Translations under genes and position numbers: made by a program
The notes under the pieces: model-generated
Database searches by the model: none
What the model was told of the DNA's origin: nothing
Seen by the model: only the letters and a program-made list of their open reading frames with translations
Assembly: GCA_023229465.1 (NCBI GenBank)
Contig: JALNZE010000027.1
Span: 1 to 33,691 of the forward strand
DNA from: Chitinophagaceae bacterium
Lineage (GTDB): Bacteria; Bacteroidota; Bacteroidia; Chitinophagales; Chitinophagaceae
Length of the DNA stretch: 33,691 nucleotides
Direction of reading: 5' to 3'
Shown here: positions 1 to 7,601 of the stretch, in pieces
How positions within the stretch are numbered: the first letter of the stretch is position 1
Layout of the letters: each line of letters begins with the position of its first letter

Positions 1-131
1 CTGAACCTGTTGAAAAACGAAAACAGTAAAAAAAGAAGTATTAAAAACAAACGGTTACTCTGTGGCTGGGATGAAGACTTCTTGGCTAATCTGCTCTTGT
101 GCCAAATTTAGATGCGTTTGCCCTGCACTAT

Positions 132-152
132 CCGGTATCCACCCGGTATCCA
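132..152. repeat. short tandem direct repeat upstream of the GH3 gene
   Basis: The decamer CCGGTATCCA occurs twice (132-141 and 143-152) with one base between, followed by a partial copy TATCCGG. It lies about 75 bases upstream of the GH3-family gene. The rest of 1-226 shows no convincing gene. It could be a binding site or chance; I see nothing that assigns a protein to it. Confidence 0.35.
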
Positions 153-192
153 ATATCCGGTTAAATCATACTCATTATACAGGCATTTGCTT

Positions 193-200
193 TAACTTCG
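193..200 (+). promoter_or_regulatory. candidate -7 promoter box for the GH3 gene
   Basis: TAACTTCG differs at one position from the Bacteroidota -7 consensus TAnnTTTG and ends 26 bases before the ATG at 227, which would give a leader of roughly 20 bases. No clear -33 TTTG element was found, so the call rests on one box and its position. Confidence 0.3.
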
Positions 201-226
201 TATATTCTAAAAACCCGTAGCTAACG

Positions 227-1762
227 ATGGCGATTCTTGATTTCAAGCTTCCCAATACGATTTTAAAAGCCCTGCATCTGCCGCAAAATAACCCGCGCAG
301 CCAGCAAATTAAAGTGCTGAAGAAACTGTTACGTAAAGCCAGGTTTACTGAATTTGGTCAGCAATATCATTTTGATGATATCCTTTTAAACAAACATCCC
401 GGCAAAAGATTCCAGGAACTGGTTCCTACCTTTAATTATAATAAAATTTATAAAGAATGGTGGCATAAAACCTTAGAAGGCAAGCCTGATATATGCTGGC
501 CGGGTAAAATCAAGTATTATGCATTGAGTAGCGGCACGAGCGAATCGGCCAGTAAATACATACCGATTACCAACGATCTGCTAAGCGGGAACAGGATTGT
601 TATGTTCAAACAACTGCTTAGTCTTCGCAACTATGAAGATATCCCATACAGTTCTATCGGTAAAGGATGGCTTACATTGGGAGGGAGTACCGACCTGCAA
701 AAAGGGGCGGGTTATTATGCCGGCGACCTGAGTGGTATTACCGTAAAAAAATCACCTTTCTGGTTTCAGCCGTTTTATAAACCAGGAAAAAAGATTGCCA
801 GGCAAAAAGACTGGAATAAAAAATTAGCAGAGATTGTAGAAAAGGCCCCTGAATGGGATATTGGATTTTTGGTAGGTGTTCCAGCATGGATACAGATGTG
901 TGTAGAGATGGTAATCGCAAAATATAAGCTGAATAATATTCATGAGATGTGGCCCAACCTTGCTTTTTTTGTGCATGGTGGCGTAAGCTTTGAACCGTAT
1001 AAAAAAGGGTTTGAAAAATTATTAGGCAAACCCATCACCTATATAGAAACCTACCTGGCCAGTGAGGGGTTTATTGCATACCAGGAAAGGCAACACGCAG
1101 TAGGCATGCGTTTGGTTACAGGGGAACATATTTTTATGGAGTTTGTTCCTTTTGATGAAAAAAATTTTGATGCCGACGGTGAAATGATACCTGATCCTGA
1201 GGCATTAATGATACATGAAGTTGAGGAAGGGAAAGACTATGCATTACTGATCAGCACTTCGGCAGGTAGCTGGAGATACCTGATTGGGGATACCCTTCGT
1301 TTTGTAGATAAGGGGAAATGCGAGATCGTAATAACCGGTCGTACCAAACATTTCCTGAGCCTGGTGGGCGAACACCTGAGCGTTGATAATATGAATAAGG
1401 CCATACAACTGGCCAGTGAGGAACTTAATATTTGTATACCTGAATTTACTGTGGCCGGTATTCCGTTTGGTAATTTCTTTGCCCATCATTGGTATGTGGC
1501 CTGTGATGATGCTATCAACGCAGATTTTCTGGGTAAACTGATTGATGAAAAACTAAAGGAGTTAAACGATGATTACGCGGTAGAAAGAAAAAGCACCCTG
1601 AAAGAAGTAAGACTTTCTGTGCTGAGCGAAAAGCGGTTTATGGATTTCATGAAATCCAAGGGCAAAATAGGTGGCCAGCATAAATTTCCCCGTGTACTGA
1701 AGGGCGAGATGCTGGAAGACTGGCAAACGTTTCTGCAAAAAGAAGGATACGCTCTTCGCTAG
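227..1762 (+). CDS. GH3-family acyl-acid amido synthetase-like protein
   Basis: The 511-residue product belongs to the GH3 auxin-responsive-promoter family, the ANL-type adenylating enzymes that in plants join amino acids to acyl acids. Visible motifs are the ATP-loop SSGTSES (101-107), YLASEGFIA (276-284), WRYLIGDTLRF (349-359) and the hinge segment GRTKHFLSLVGEHLS (371-385), in the usual family order and spacing. There is no signal peptide, so it should be cytoplasmic. The ATG at 227 fits the family's N-terminus and a candidate promoter upstream. It is followed after 21 bases by a cyclophilin gene and may share its transcript. Family membership is clear from the motifs. The bacterial substrate is unknown, and adenylation of a carboxylic acid followed by amide formation is inferred from the family only. 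Confidence 0.85.
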   Translation: MAILDFKLPNTILKALHLPQNNPRSQQIKVLKKLLRKARFTEFGQQYHFDDILLNKHPGKRFQELVPTFNYNKIYKEWWHKTLEGKPDICWPGKIKYYALSSGTSESASKYIPITNDLLSGNRIVMFKQLLSLRNYEDIPYSSIGKGWLTLGGSTDLQKGAGYYAGDLSGITVKKSPFWFQPFYKPGKKIARQKDWNKKLAEIVEKAPEWDIGFLVGVPAWIQMCVEMVIAKYKLNNIHEMWPNLAFFVHGGVSFEPYKKGFEKLLGKPITYIETYLASEGFIAYQERQHAVGMRLVTGEHIFMEFVPFDEKNFDADGEMIPDPEALMIHEVEEGKDYALLISTSAGSWRYLIGDTLRFVDKGKCEIVITGRTKHFLSLVGEHLSVDNMNKAIQLASEELNICIPEFTVAGIPFGNFFAHHWYVACDDAINADFLGKLIDEKLKELNDDYAVERKSTLKEVRLSVLSEKRFMDFMKSKGKIGGQHKFPRVLKGEMLEDWQTFLQKEGYALR

Positions 1763-1783
1763 TACATTTAATGAAACAAGGGT

Positions 1784-2410
1784 ATGAAAAAATTATTATT
1801 ACTGGGCATGGTCTGTTTGATAACAGGTTCATTCGCGCAAGCTCCTGAAATAGCCATTCTGCAACTGAGGGCACCTGAAAGTTTTAAAACTTCTTTTAAA
1901 ACCAGTAAAGGAGAATTTATTGTAGAAACTTACCGAAAATGGTCGCACATGGGTGCCGACAGATTTTATCAATTGATTAAAACCGGATTTTTTAACAATG
2001 CCTTATTCTTTCGGGTAGAACTAAATTATGTGGTTCAGTTTGGTGTTTCTGCCAGTTATTCCGCTAATCGTTTTTGGGATGCCCGTAAAATACCGGATGA
2101 ACCAGCTGTTACTCAAAATAAAAAAGGGATCATTTCTTTTGCCAGGGATGGACGGAATAACAGGGCCACGCAGCTATTTATTAATATGGTTGATAACCCC
2201 AAGCTGGATACATTGGTACGTAATGGTGTGAAAGGCTATACACCGGTAGCGCGGGTGGTGAAAGGCATGGAAGTACTTACCATGCTGAATGGGCGCTATG
2301 GTAAAAAGCCGGCAACGGTTCAGGACTCTTTGTATAAATATGGGAACCCCTATTTTGAAAACCTTTTTCCGGGTCTCGACAGAATCATCTCTGCAACCCT
2401 TATTAAGTAG
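1784..2410 (+). CDS. exported cyclophilin-type peptidyl-prolyl cis-trans isomerase
   Basis: The 208-residue product begins with a signal peptide (basic MKK, hydrophobic core to about residue 17, likely cleavage after SFA or AQA near 18-20), which places it in the periplasm or outer envelope. The remainder is a cyclophilin fold: FKTSKGEFIVETY, FFRVELNYVVQFG (75-87, with the catalytic Arg at 77 in the position of the family FHRV motif), ATQLFINMVDN (128-138) and TPVARVVKGMEVL. Oddities are the replacement of the usual His before the catalytic Arg by Phe and the change of the usual MIQGGD to VVQFGVS, so substrate handling may differ from standard cyclophilins. It probably assists folding of exported proteins. 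It starts 21 bases after the GH3 gene, suggesting co-transcription. Confidence 0.85.
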   Translation: MKKLLLLGMVCLITGSFAQAPEIAILQLRAPESFKTSFKTSKGEFIVETYRKWSHMGADRFYQLIKTGFFNNALFFRVELNYVVQFGVSASYSANRFWDARKIPDEPAVTQNKKGIISFARDGRNNRATQLFINMVDNPKLDTLVRNGVKGYTPVARVVKGMEVLTMLNGRYGKKPATVQDSLYKYGNPYFENLFPGLDRIISATLIK

Positions 2411-2438
2411 TTTATTTTCTTTCTGAGCCTTTGTGTAT

Positions 2439-2446
2439 TACTTTCG
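2439..2446 (+). promoter_or_regulatory. candidate -7 promoter box for the LysE-family gene
   Basis: TACTTTCG matches TAnnTTTG at all but one base and lies 25 bases before the ATG at 2472. A transcript from here would start near 2450. This excludes an upstream GTG at 2433 as the initiation codon and supports the shorter protein. Confidence 0.4.
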
Positions 2447-2471
2447 GGTAAAATATGAATTATTTTTTCTA

Positions 2472-3128
2472 ATGATAGCACCACTTATTAAAGGATTGGT
2501 ATTAGGTATTTTTCTGGCAATTTCAGTCGGACCTGTCATCTTTGCCATACTTAAGCAAAGCATCAATAATGGTCATAAAGCAGGCTATATGTTTGTAGCG
2601 GGTATTTCTATCAGCGATATTTCGTTGGTGCTGGTTTGTAATTTTTTCACTACCCTTTTTAATACGGTCCTTAATCACAAGACATTTATTGCAGTGGCCG
2701 GCAGTATTTTTCTGATAGCAATGGGTATCTATACTTTGTTCTTCAAAAAAGTACATACAGACGAGGATAATAACCTGGTTGACAAAAAATTCCGGAAAAG
2801 GGATTTTGCAGGCATTTTTTTGTCGGGATTTTTTATCAATATTTTAAACCCCGGCGTATTTCTGTTTTGGTTTGCCTGGACGGCTGCCATACTTGCCGAT
2901 TCGCAAACCGCCGAGTCTCCAACGCAATACAGGGCCATAGTGTTTGGTACCTGTCTGGCATTTGTATTGTTTACAGATATTGCCAAAGTGGCTCTGGCAG
3001 CGAGGTTGCGTTCTAAACTTACACGGCGTATATTACAAAATATCAACCGTTTATCCGGACTGATCCTTATCGGTTTTGGTGTGGCCCTTTGTTGGGGAAT
3101 TTTGGCTTATGGGGATCAGATCAAGTAA
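2472..3128 (+). CDS. LysE/RhtB-family membrane exporter
   Basis: The 218-residue product is an integral inner-membrane protein with about six hydrophobic segments (roughly 5-27, 37-60, 70-91, 112-140, 155-176, 194-212). The LysE-family N-terminal motif GPVIFAILKQS (20-30) and the internal NILNPGVFLFW (123-133) are present. The family exports amino acids or related small molecules by proton exchange; the substrate here cannot be read from sequence. I chose the ATG at 2472 over a GTG at 2433 because a -7 promoter box overlaps the longer start and because the shorter protein begins directly with the first membrane segment. A large inverted repeat lies just after the stop codon. Confidence 0.85.
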   Translation: MIAPLIKGLVLGIFLAISVGPVIFAILKQSINNGHKAGYMFVAGISISDISLVLVCNFFTTLFNTVLNHKTFIAVAGSIFLIAMGIYTLFFKKVHTDEDNNLVDKKFRKRDFAGIFLSGFFINILNPGVFLFWFAWTAAILADSQTAESPTQYRAIVFGTCLAFVLFTDIAKVALAARLRSKLTRRILQNINRLSGLILIGFGVALCWGILAYGDQIK

Positions 3129-3130
3129 TG

Positions 3131-3183
3131 ATTGTGAGAGGTGAAAAGTAAAAAGTGAATCTTGACTTTTCACCTCTCACAAT
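3131..3183. repeat. 19-bp perfect inverted repeat (REP-like hairpin)
   Basis: Arms 3131-3149 and 3165-3183 are exact reverse complements over 19 bases, around a 15-base loop. The arms are built of short related units (GTGAGAG, GTGAAAAG). It begins 3 bases after the LysE stop, so it may terminate that transcript or stabilise its 3' end. No T-run follows, so a classical Rho-independent terminator is not supported. The unit structure resembles the element inside the kinase gene at 4933-5003, suggesting dispersed genomic repeats. Confidence 0.7.
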
Positions 3184-3202
3184 TAACAACTATCTTCAAT
3201 TT

Positions 3203-3754
3203 GTGAAGCCACTGCTTTTTCCCCTCCTTTTTTTGTTACTGCAATCTGCTGCTTTTTCTCAAAGTGATTTATTAGTATTGAAACAAAGAAACCGGACCAT
3301 ACAAACATGGGTACCTGGTAGTATCATTAGTTTTCAATATAGCAGTAAGCAATGGATACAGGGCATTATCAAAATTATTCGCAATGATTCTATCGTGATG
3401 GAACAGATCATGCTGGTGCAGGTTGCCAACCAGTTTGGTTTTCCTACTATTGATACCGCAAAAATGGGACTGATGAAATTACATGTGAATGAAATTTATG
3501 GGATGCCGAAAAGAAATTTTGGGAGCGGTATTTTCACGAATGGCATTTTGATTCAACTGGGTAGCGGTGCCTATATGTTTCTGAATATTTTTAACAGCCT
3601 GATACAGAAAGAGCAGGTATTCAGCCCGGTTAACCTTACCCGGCTTGGGATTGCCGGGGCAGTGTTTATGGCTGGAACCCTGTTGCATTCCAGCCATAAA
3701 ACCTATATTACTCTTGGTAAGAAGTATCGGATGGAGACGATACATACATCCTGA
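3203..3754 (+). CDS. uncharacterised exported protein with C-terminal hydrophobic segments
   Basis: I do not recognise this protein. Starting at the GTG at 3203 gives 183 residues, opening with a clean signal peptide (VKPLLFPLLFLLLQSAAFSQ, cleavage probably after the SQ pair). A longer reading frame starts at a GTG at 3155, but that codon sits in the loop of the 3131-3183 hairpin and would add a polar extension ahead of the signal peptide. The mature part has a beta-rich stretch (WVPGSIISFQYSSKQWIQG, then KIIRNDSIVM) that reads like a small beta-barrel or SH3-like module. Two weakly hydrophobic helices follow (around GSGAYMFLNIFNSLI and LGIAGAVFMAGTLLHSS). It ends 32 bases before mtgA. An envelope location is inferred; the function is unknown. 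Confidence 0.65.
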   Translation: MKPLLFPLLFLLLQSAAFSQSDLLVLKQRNRTIQTWVPGSIISFQYSSKQWIQGIIKIIRNDSIVMEQIMLVQVANQFGFPTIDTAKMGLMKLHVNEIYGMPKRNFGSGIFTNGILIQLGSGAYMFLNIFNSLIQKEQVFSPVNLTRLGIAGAVFMAGTLLHSSHKTYITLGKKYRMETIHTS

Positions 3755-3786
3755 TATTGTCGGTTGTTTTAGTATCTTGTTCAGGC

Positions 3787-4503
3787 ATGCAAGTGAAATC
3801 TCTATTAAAAAAAACATGGCGTTTTACCAGGAAGCTACTTCTTTGGATGTTCCTCTCTTCTCTTCTCTACATCATTATTTGCCGCTGGGTAATGCCGCCC
3901 ATTACTATTACACAGATTAATAATGCTTTTGGGTATGGGTTGCAGCGTGATTATGTAGGCTGGAAAAATATATCCCGAGATGTAAAACTCGCTGCCATTG
4001 CCAGTGAGGACCAGGCTTACCCTGATCATAGCGGGTTTGACTGGGATGCTATTGAGCATAGCCTGAGGCCCAAACGAAAAGGTAAGAAAACAAAGATTCC
4101 CTTAGGCGGCGGGGCCAGCACCATTACCCAGCAAGTGGCTAAGAATGTTTTTTTATGGCAGGGCGGTGGTATAACCCGTTATATACGCAAAGTGCCCGAA
4201 ATGTATTTTACTGTTTTGATTGAATGGATATGGGGTAAACAAAGAATTCTGGAAGTATATCTGAATGTGATTGAAATGGGTCCGGGTATTTTTGGCATTG
4301 AAGCCGCTGCGCAAAGATATTTTGGTAAGAAAGCGAAGAACCTGAGTAGCGCCGAAGCGGCGATGATCATTGCCTGTTTACCTAATCCCAAACGATTTAC
4401 TGTTAAACCAATGAGCCGCCGGGTTGGCTGGCGCTATCCGCAAATATTGCAGCAAATGCGAAATATAGAAGAGGATGAAGACATTCAGGTCTTAGTCAAA
4501 TAG
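3787..4503 (+). CDS. mtgA: monofunctional biosynthetic peptidoglycan transglycosylase
   Basis: This family 51 glycosyltransferase polymerises lipid II into glycan strands at the outer face of the inner membrane. The 238-residue product has one N-terminal membrane anchor (about 17-33) after a basic segment. The catalytic motifs are present in order: SEDQAYPDHSGFD (73-85, catalytic Glu at 74), GGASTITQQVAKN (108-120), RYIRKVPE (131-138), and ILEVYLNVIEMGPGIFGIE with AAAQRYFGK. There is no transpeptidase domain, and the length is normal for MtgA. I chose the ATG at 3787; an upstream TTG at 3757 adds ten residues but starts 2 bases after the preceding stop and has no support. The gene faces the kinase gene across a hairpin. 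Confidence 0.93.
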   Translation: MQVKSLLKKTWRFTRKLLLWMFLSSLLYIIICRWVMPPITITQINNAFGYGLQRDYVGWKNISRDVKLAAIASEDQAYPDHSGFDWDAIEHSLRPKRKGKKTKIPLGGGASTITQQVAKNVFLWQGGGITRYIRKVPEMYFTVLIEWIWGKQRILEVYLNVIEMGPGIFGIEAAAQRYFGKKAKNLSSAEAAMIIACLPNPKRFTVKPMSRRVGWRYPQILQQMRNIEEDEDIQVLVK

Positions 4504-4538
4504 CCATTTGTGTACCCACCCCAAGCCTCCGCGAGCAC

Positions 4539-4577
4539 TTTGTGTTAAAAAAAGCGCCAATACCCTTTTAACACAGG
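4539..4577. terminator. hairpin between convergent genes, possible bidirectional terminator or REP element
   Basis: TGTGTTAAAA (4541-4550) and TTTTAACACA (4566-4575) are exact reverse complements around a 15-base loop; two flanking wobble pairs extend the stem by two. Each arm carries an A- or T-tract, so either orientation gives a stem with U-rich sequence. It lies between mtgA (+) and the kinase gene (-), the expected place for a shared terminator. Flanking CACAG/CAGAGG words downstream suggest it belongs to a dispersed repeat. Confidence 0.45.
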
Positions 4578-4616
4578 TCGCAAGGTTACACAGAGGTTAA
4601 CAGAGAAATATTTTTA

Positions 4617-5207
4617 TTAATGCAGGTATTCTTCAACCGCTGCAATGGCCATTAGTGAACGGTCTTCATAGCTGCCACCGATTTCTACCCAGGGCACTTG
4701 CTGGTTAATGAGGAGGTCTTTATAAATATGATATAATTCGTTTCTTGTTCCTTCATCGGGATATTCGCGTAGTTCGTCTTTTACCCATGGCAGGTCAGTA
4801 TTGCATAATAAATACAAATCATATTTTCTGCTTACAATCTGGTCGAGAATAAATTGATGACACTTCTCAAACACATATTCACACCATACTTTCATCACAT
4901 ACATGTCAGTATCAATAAATAAAAGTGGGGTTTTTTTAATGGTAAGTAATGAATGTGGATTTACCCAGATTCTATTATTGACCATTGACCATTGACTTTT
5001 TACGATAGATACATATTCCTCTTCCATAGCCACCTGTCCTTTGGCAATGGTAAGCAGGTCATCAAATGAGTACTCTTTTCCATTGGTGATCAGGTATTCC
5101 CTTGCAAACTCAGGACACCACTGCATGCCGTAGTGCTGCGCCAGCGATTCACACAAAGTGCTTTTGCCGGTGGATTCGGGGCCGATGATGACTACTTTTT
5201 TTATCAT
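4617..5207 (-). CDS. P-loop kinase related to the NadR ribosylnicotinamide kinase domain (AAA_28)
   Basis: The 196-residue product starts MIKKVVIIGPESTGKSTL, with Walker A GPESTGKST at 9-17, followed by an EFAREYL segment and LLFIDTDMYVMKVW (95-108). The last is the Walker-B-like DTD of NadR-type nicotinamide riboside kinases. The TDLPWVKDELREYPD segment also fits that family, so phosphorylation of nicotinamide riboside in NAD salvage is plausible. The adenylyltransferase domain of full NadR is absent. I chose the ATG at 5207 because family members start just ahead of the P-loop; an in-frame ATG at 5225 adds six residues. Residues about 69-94 are encoded by a repeat-derived insertion and are absent from the family pattern as I know it. 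The gene lies 62 bases after hemL and could be the last member of that transcript. Confidence 0.75.
   Translation of the reverse strand: MIKKVVIIGPESTGKSTLCESLAQHYGMQWCPEFAREYLITNGKEYSFDDLLTIAKGQVAMEEEYVSIVKSQWSMVNNRIWVNPHSLLTIKKTPLLFIDTDMYVMKVWCEYVFEKCHQFILDQIVSRKYDLYLLCNTDLPWVKDELREYPDEGTRNELYHIYKDLLINQQVPWVEIGGSYEDRSLMAIAAVEEYLH
4933..5003. repeat. decayed inverted-repeat element inside the kinase gene
   Basis: Three tandem heptamers of the form ATTGACY occupy 4977-4997, followed by TTTTTAC. The segment 4937-4956 matches the reverse complement of this array at about 13 of 20 positions, so the pair looks like a degraded palindrome. It is fully inside the coding region and keeps the frame. 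The heptamer arrangement is like the intergenic REP-like repeats common in Chitinophagaceae (general recollection, not searched). Confidence 0.55.
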
Positions 5208-5269
5208 AAAAAGAATATCGAACAAGGGGTGTCGAAGAATGAATTTTTATTTATAAAATTAGCCCGTTT

Positions 5270-6559
5270 TCATCCTAATTTTTTCAAAGCGTTTTTTGTG
5301 GCATCAATCGTATTATCCAGGTCCCCAATGGTTAGCGCATTGTTTAAGAACCAACTTTCAAATGCCGAAGGAGGTAAATAAATACCCTGATTGAGCATGG
5401 CGTGAAAATAACCTTTAAACAGTTCATTGTTTGCAACTGAAGCGGTTTCAAAATCGGTTACAGCACGATCGCTAAAATGAACACTTATCATTGAGCCCAT
5501 ACGATTGATAACAAAGGGCTTACTCCAATCGTTGAAAGCGTTCTGCAGGCCTTTGTGCAGGTATTCGGTTTTTGAATCGAGTTCCGTATAAACAGACGGA
5601 TTATTTTTAAGTTCTTTCAGCAGAGTATAACCTGCAATCATAGCAATAGGGTTACCGCTTAATGTGCCAGCCTGGTATACTTTTCCGACAGGCGCAATAT
5701 GCTGCATAATTTCATACTTACCACCAAAGGCCCCAACAGGCAAACCGCCGCCGATTACTTTTCCATAGGTTACTATATCGGCCTTGATTTGTAATCTTTC
5801 TTGTGCCCCCCCCGGTGCCAGTCGAAAGCCCGTCATTACTTCATCAAATATGAAAACCATATTCTCTTCATCACAAATTTGTCTTAACCCCTCCAAAAAA
5901 CCGGGCGCCGGCAACACACATCCCATATTACCTGCAACAGGCTCTACTATAATGGCCGCTATCTCATTTTTGTGGGCAGCTACCAGCTCTTTTACTTTAG
6001 CCAGGTTATTATATGGGGCGGTTAATGTGTCGGTTGCTACACCCGCGGTAACACCGGGTACTGTTTGAATATTTAATGTTGCCAAACCGCTTCCGGCTTT
6101 CACTAAAAAGGCATCCGCATGTCCGTGATAGTTACCCTCGAATTTGATAATCTTATTTTTACCGGTATAACCCCTGGCTAAACGAACGGCACTCATACAA
6201 GCTTCTGTGCCACTACTTACCATTCTTATTAAATCTACATTGGGTACCATGCTGATAATAAGCTCTGCCATATCAATTTCCAATTCAGTTGGCGCGCCAT
6301 AAGAACTGGAATAGGTTGCATATTCCTGAATAGCTGCTACAACGGGTTGGTAGGCATGTCCTAAAATCATCGGCCCCCAGGAGGCGATATAGTCAATGTA
6401 TTTATTGTTGTCTACATCATATAGATAAGCACCTTTGGCCTGCTTAATAAATACCGGCGTGCCTCCAACACTCTTAAACGCCCTCACAGGAGAATTTACA
6501 CCACCGGGTATTGACTGCTGTGCCCTGTTAAATAAGTGCTGACTTTTATTTCTGTTCAT
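5270..6559 (-). CDS. hemL: glutamate-1-semialdehyde 2,1-aminomutase
   Basis: The enzyme converts glutamate-1-semialdehyde to 5-aminolevulinate with PLP, the second committed step of the C5 haem pathway, in the cytoplasm. The 429-residue length is typical. Visible motifs are PGGVNSPVRAF (18-28), SSGTEA (115-120), GNYHGHADAF (142-151), FDEVMTGFR (238-246) and YGKVIGGGLPVGAFGG (265-280), with the PLP lysine at 267. It is the sixth gene of the leftward hem run, starting 28 bases after hemB. A run of eight G on the coding strand (plus-strand C at 5806-5813) encodes part of APGGAQ, a position that could slip in replication. The frame is intact here. Confidence 0.96.
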   Translation of the reverse strand: MNRNKSQHLFNRAQQSIPGGVNSPVRAFKSVGGTPVFIKQAKGAYLYDVDNNKYIDYIASWGPMILGHAYQPVVAAIQEYATYSSSYGAPTELEIDMAELIISMVPNVDLIRMVSSGTEACMSAVRLARGYTGKNKIIKFEGNYHGHADAFLVKAGSGLATLNIQTVPGVTAGVATDTLTAPYNNLAKVKELVAAHKNEIAAIIVEPVAGNMGCVLPAPGFLEGLRQICDEENMVFIFDEVMTGFRLAPGGAQERLQIKADIVTYGKVIGGGLPVGAFGGKYEIMQHIAPVGKVYQAGTLSGNPIAMIAGYTLLKELKNNPSVYTELDSKTEYLHKGLQNAFNDWSKPFVINRMGSMISVHFSDRAVTDFETASVANNELFKGYFHAMLNQGIYLPPSAFESWFLNNALTIGDLDNTIDATKNALKKLG

Positions 6560-6587
6560 GGAACGAATGATTAACCAGGTTAAAAAA

Positions 6588-7574
6588 TTATCCGATCAGC
6601 CTAACAACGTCTTTTGCAAAATAAGTAGCTATCAAATCCGCCCCTGCTCTTTTAATGGAGGTTACTGTTTCGAGTATGGCTTTATCCTCCTCTATCCAGC
6701 CCTGTTTTGCAGCAGCTTTGATCATTGCATACTCACCGCTTATATTATAGGCGCTTACCGGAACGGTTACTGCATTTTTAATATCCCGAATAATATCCAG
6801 GTAGGCCAATGCGGGTTTAATCATTACAATATCTGCGCCTTCATCAATATCCATCAGCGTTTCTTTCAAGGCTTCTGAACGGTTGGCGTAATCCATCTGG
6901 TAGGTTTTCTTATCTCCAAAACCGGGCGTACTGTCTAATGCATCGCGAAATGGACCATAAAAACAAGATGCATATTTAGCGCTATAGCTCATGATGCCCG
7001 TGTTGGTGAAATTATTTTCTTCCAATGCTTTCCGTATGGCCCCAATCCTGCCATCCATCATGTCACTGGGGGCTACAAAATCGGCACCCGCTTGTGCATG
7101 GCTAACGCTCATACCCGCCAGCACTTCTACAGTAGCATCGTTCAGAATCTGATTATTTTCTACAATACCATCATGCCCGTAAGAAGAAAATGGATCCAGG
7201 GCAACGTCTGTCATTACCAGCATATCGGGTATCGCCTCTTTGATTGCACGAATACTCCTTTGCATTAACCCGTTTGGATTGAGCGCTTCGGTGCCCCTGT
7301 TATCTTTTAGTTCATCCTTGCATTTTACAAATAGTAGTACGCTTTTTAGTCCCATCGACCACAGCAATTGAGCCTCTTTTACGGTTTCATCTAAGGAACG
7401 ACGATAATAACCAGGCATGGAATGTATTTCTGACTGACTATTTTCACCTTCTAAAATAAATAGCGGAACGATAAAATCGTTAGGAGAAAGAATGGTTTCG
7501 CGCACCAGGTTTCTGATGGATGGTGACTGGCGGAGAATTCTGTTTCTTCTTTGTAAGTACATAAAGTGATTCAT
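6588..7574 (-). CDS. hemB: porphobilinogen synthase (delta-aminolevulinate dehydratase)
   Basis: HemB condenses two 5-aminolevulinates into porphobilinogen. The 328-residue product has both Schiff-base lysines in context: SYSAKYASCFYGPF (Lys 200) and MIKPALAYLD (Lys 253). The metal-site segment reads DVALDPFSSYGHDG (123-136), with Asp in place of the cysteines of zinc-dependent enzymes, so this is the magnesium/potassium type rather than the zinc type (known family distinction). It starts 27 bases after hemE ends and is followed 28 bases later by hemL, consistent with one operon. A second in-frame ATG four codons in is an alternative start. Confidence 0.96.
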   Translation of the reverse strand: MNHFMYLQRRNRILRQSPSIRNLVRETILSPNDFIVPLFILEGENSQSEIHSMPGYYRRSLDETVKEAQLLWSMGLKSVLLFVKCKDELKDNRGTEALNPNGLMQRSIRAIKEAIPDMLVMTDVALDPFSSYGHDGIVENNQILNDATVEVLAGMSVSHAQAGADFVAPSDMMDGRIGAIRKALEENNFTNTGIMSYSAKYASCFYGPFRDALDSTPGFGDKKTYQMDYANRSEALKETLMDIDEGADIVMIKPALAYLDIIRDIKNAVTVPVSAYNISGEYAMIKAAAKQGWIEEDKAILETVTSIKRAGADLIATYFAKDVVRLIG

Positions 7575-7601
7575 TATAAATGATAAAACAATTGATTGGC
7601 T

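Noticed and set aside
1..111. Open frame without start running from the left edge to a TAG, 36 codons
   Set aside because: Too short to judge, no family resemblance, Lys-rich low-complexity start, and this length is expected by chance; it could be the tail of an upstream gene, but nothing supports it.
2433..2471. GTG start giving a longer LysE-family protein
   Set aside because: The extension overlaps the likely -7 promoter box and adds residues foreign to the family N-terminus.
3155..3202. GTG start giving a longer version of the unknown exported protein
   Set aside because: The codon sits in the loop of a strong hairpin, and the extension would precede an otherwise complete signal peptide.
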